Positions 6,114 to 6,858 of a stretch of 6,858 nucleotides of DNA are shown one piece after another. Every line of letters starts with the position of its first letter. Within the stretch, counting starts at the first letter, position 1. A program made the translations under genes and the position numbers. The stretch spans positions 1-6,858 of the forward strand of contig JAPJRE010000212.1 of assembly GCA_030824725.1 (NCBI GenBank). Direction: 5' to 3'. The notes under the pieces are model-generated. The model ran no database searches. It was not told the DNA's origin and saw nothing but the letters and a program-made list of their open reading frames with translations. Source of the DNA: Sphingomonas sp. (GTDB lineage Bacteria; Pseudomonadota; Alphaproteobacteria; Sphingomonadales; Sphingomonadaceae).

Positions 6114-6858
6114 TGGCGAAGGTAGCACCCGAAGGGTTGATCACCGCGCTCGACGTGGGCTCGTCCAAGGTCTCGGCGCTGATCGCGCAGCGGACCGACG
6201 AGGGCAATCTGATCGTGCTCGGCACCGGCCAGCGCGAGAGCCGGGGCGTCAAGCGCGGCTATGTCGCCGACATGCACGCCACCGAAATCGCGATCCGCGA
6301 GGCGGTGGAGCAGGCCGAGCGGATCGCCGGCTTCAACATCGAGGATGTCTGGGTCAGCTTCTCGGCGGGCGGGCTGGTCTCCAGCGTCGTCAAGGTCGAA
6401 GCGGATCTGGGGGGGCACCGGGTCGAGCAGGCCGATATCGACGATCTGCTCAAGGCCGGGCGCGGCGCGATCGATCCGCAGGGGCGGATGGTGCTGCACG
6501 CGCAGCCGACCCGCTACACGGTGGACGGGCTGGGCGGCGTCAAGCGGCCGCTCGGGCTGCATGCCGATCGGCTGGGGGTCGACGTGCATGTCGTCACCAC
6601 CGAAGGCTCGCCGGTCCGCAACCTCGATCTGTGCGTCCGCTCGGCGCATCTGGAGGTGCGCTCGATCATCGCGGCGCCCGTCGCCACCGGACTTGCCTGC
6701 CTTACCGAGGAGGAGCGCGAGCTGGGCGTCGCGCTGGTCGAGATCGGTGCGGGCGTGACCAACGTCTCGGTGTTCGCGCAAGGGGTGCTGGCGGGGCTGG
6801 CCTCGATCCCGATGGGTTCGGCCGACATCACCGACGATATTGCCGCTGCCTTCGGCAC
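6113..6858 (+). CDS. ftsA: Cell division protein FtsA, N-terminal part (3' end outside window)
   Basis: FtsA is the actin-like ATPase that tethers FtsZ filaments to the inner membrane and helps recruit later divisome proteins. From ATG 6113 the frame stays open to the right edge and gives 248 codons, a little over half of a typical FtsA; the C-terminal amphipathic membrane helix is outside. Visible parts: phosphate-1 loop ALDVGSSKV (residues 12-20), then subdomain 1A with RESRGVKRGYVADM. The FtsA-specific 1C subdomain follows (roughly 85-165), including VLHAQPTRYTVDG and RPLGLHADRLGVDVHVV. LTEEERELGVALVEIGAGV leads into the second nucleotide loop, and IPMGSADITDDIAAAFG matches the E. coli IPYAGNVVTSDIAYAFG block. 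The 1C domain separates it from MreB and DnaK. Phosphate-2 reads VEIGAGVTN instead of the more usual DIGGGT. GGGGAAGG at 6102-6109 serves as Shine-Dalgarno; the start shares one base with the ftsQ stop. Confidence 0.95.
   Translation, partial: MAKVAPEGLITALDVGSSKVSALIAQRTDEGNLIVLGTGQRESRGVKRGYVADMHATEIAIREAVEQAERIAGFNIEDVWVSFSAGGLVSSVVKVEADLGGHRVEQADIDDLLKAGRGAIDPQGRMVLHAQPTRYTVDGLGGVKRPLGLHADRLGVDVHVVTTEGSPVRNLDLCVRSAHLEVRSIIAAPVATGLACLTEEERELGVALVEIGAGVTNVSVFAQGVLAGLASIPMGSADITDDIAAAFG

Noticed and set aside
5094..6781. Long minus-strand open frames opposite ftsQ and ftsA (5094-6128 and 5456-6781)
   Set aside because: Both are shadows of ftsQ/ftsA codon usage, with no domain-like sequence and no separate ribosome binding context.

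Overview
The window is a continuous stretch of a division and cell wall (dcw) cluster, all on the + strand, from a GC-rich Gram-negative bacterium. Gene order (ftsW-murG-murC-murB-ddl-ftsQ-ftsA) and protein style point to an alphaproteobacterium, most likely Sphingomonadales (Sphingomonas or a relative). That placement comes from recognised protein wording and the style of the intergenic palindrome, not from a database search.

Layout: 1-557 is the C-terminal part of ftsW, cut by the left edge. 554-1705 is murG and 1702-3114 is murC. 3115-3328 is the only intergenic stretch and is almost filled by a 175-bp palindrome of nested hairpins (3132-3306). murB (3329 or 3335 to 4219), ddl (4216-5136), ftsQ (5133-6113) and the first 248 codons of ftsA (6113 to the right edge) follow. 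Every junction except murC/murB is a stop/start overlap of 1 to 4 bases, which suggests one transcript with translational coupling. I see no RNA genes, CRISPR array, transposase, convincing promoter or canonical intrinsic terminator.

The genes work together as follows. MurB and MurC act in the cytoplasm on UDP-MurNAc (its formation, then addition of L-Ala). Ddl makes the D-Ala-D-Ala dipeptide that is added later. MurG adds GlcNAc to lipid I to give lipid II. FtsW polymerises lipid II at the septum. FtsQ and FtsA are divisome scaffold proteins, in the periplasm/inner membrane and on the cytoplasmic membrane face respectively.

The protein-coding part is ordinary core genome and I find no new multi-gene system. 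The parts worth a second look are the palindromic element that interrupts the overlap chain between murC and murB, a 73-codon reading frame through it that has GTGA overlaps at both ends, the Pro/Thr/Ala-rich FtsQ tail, and a divergent phosphate-2 loop in FtsA.
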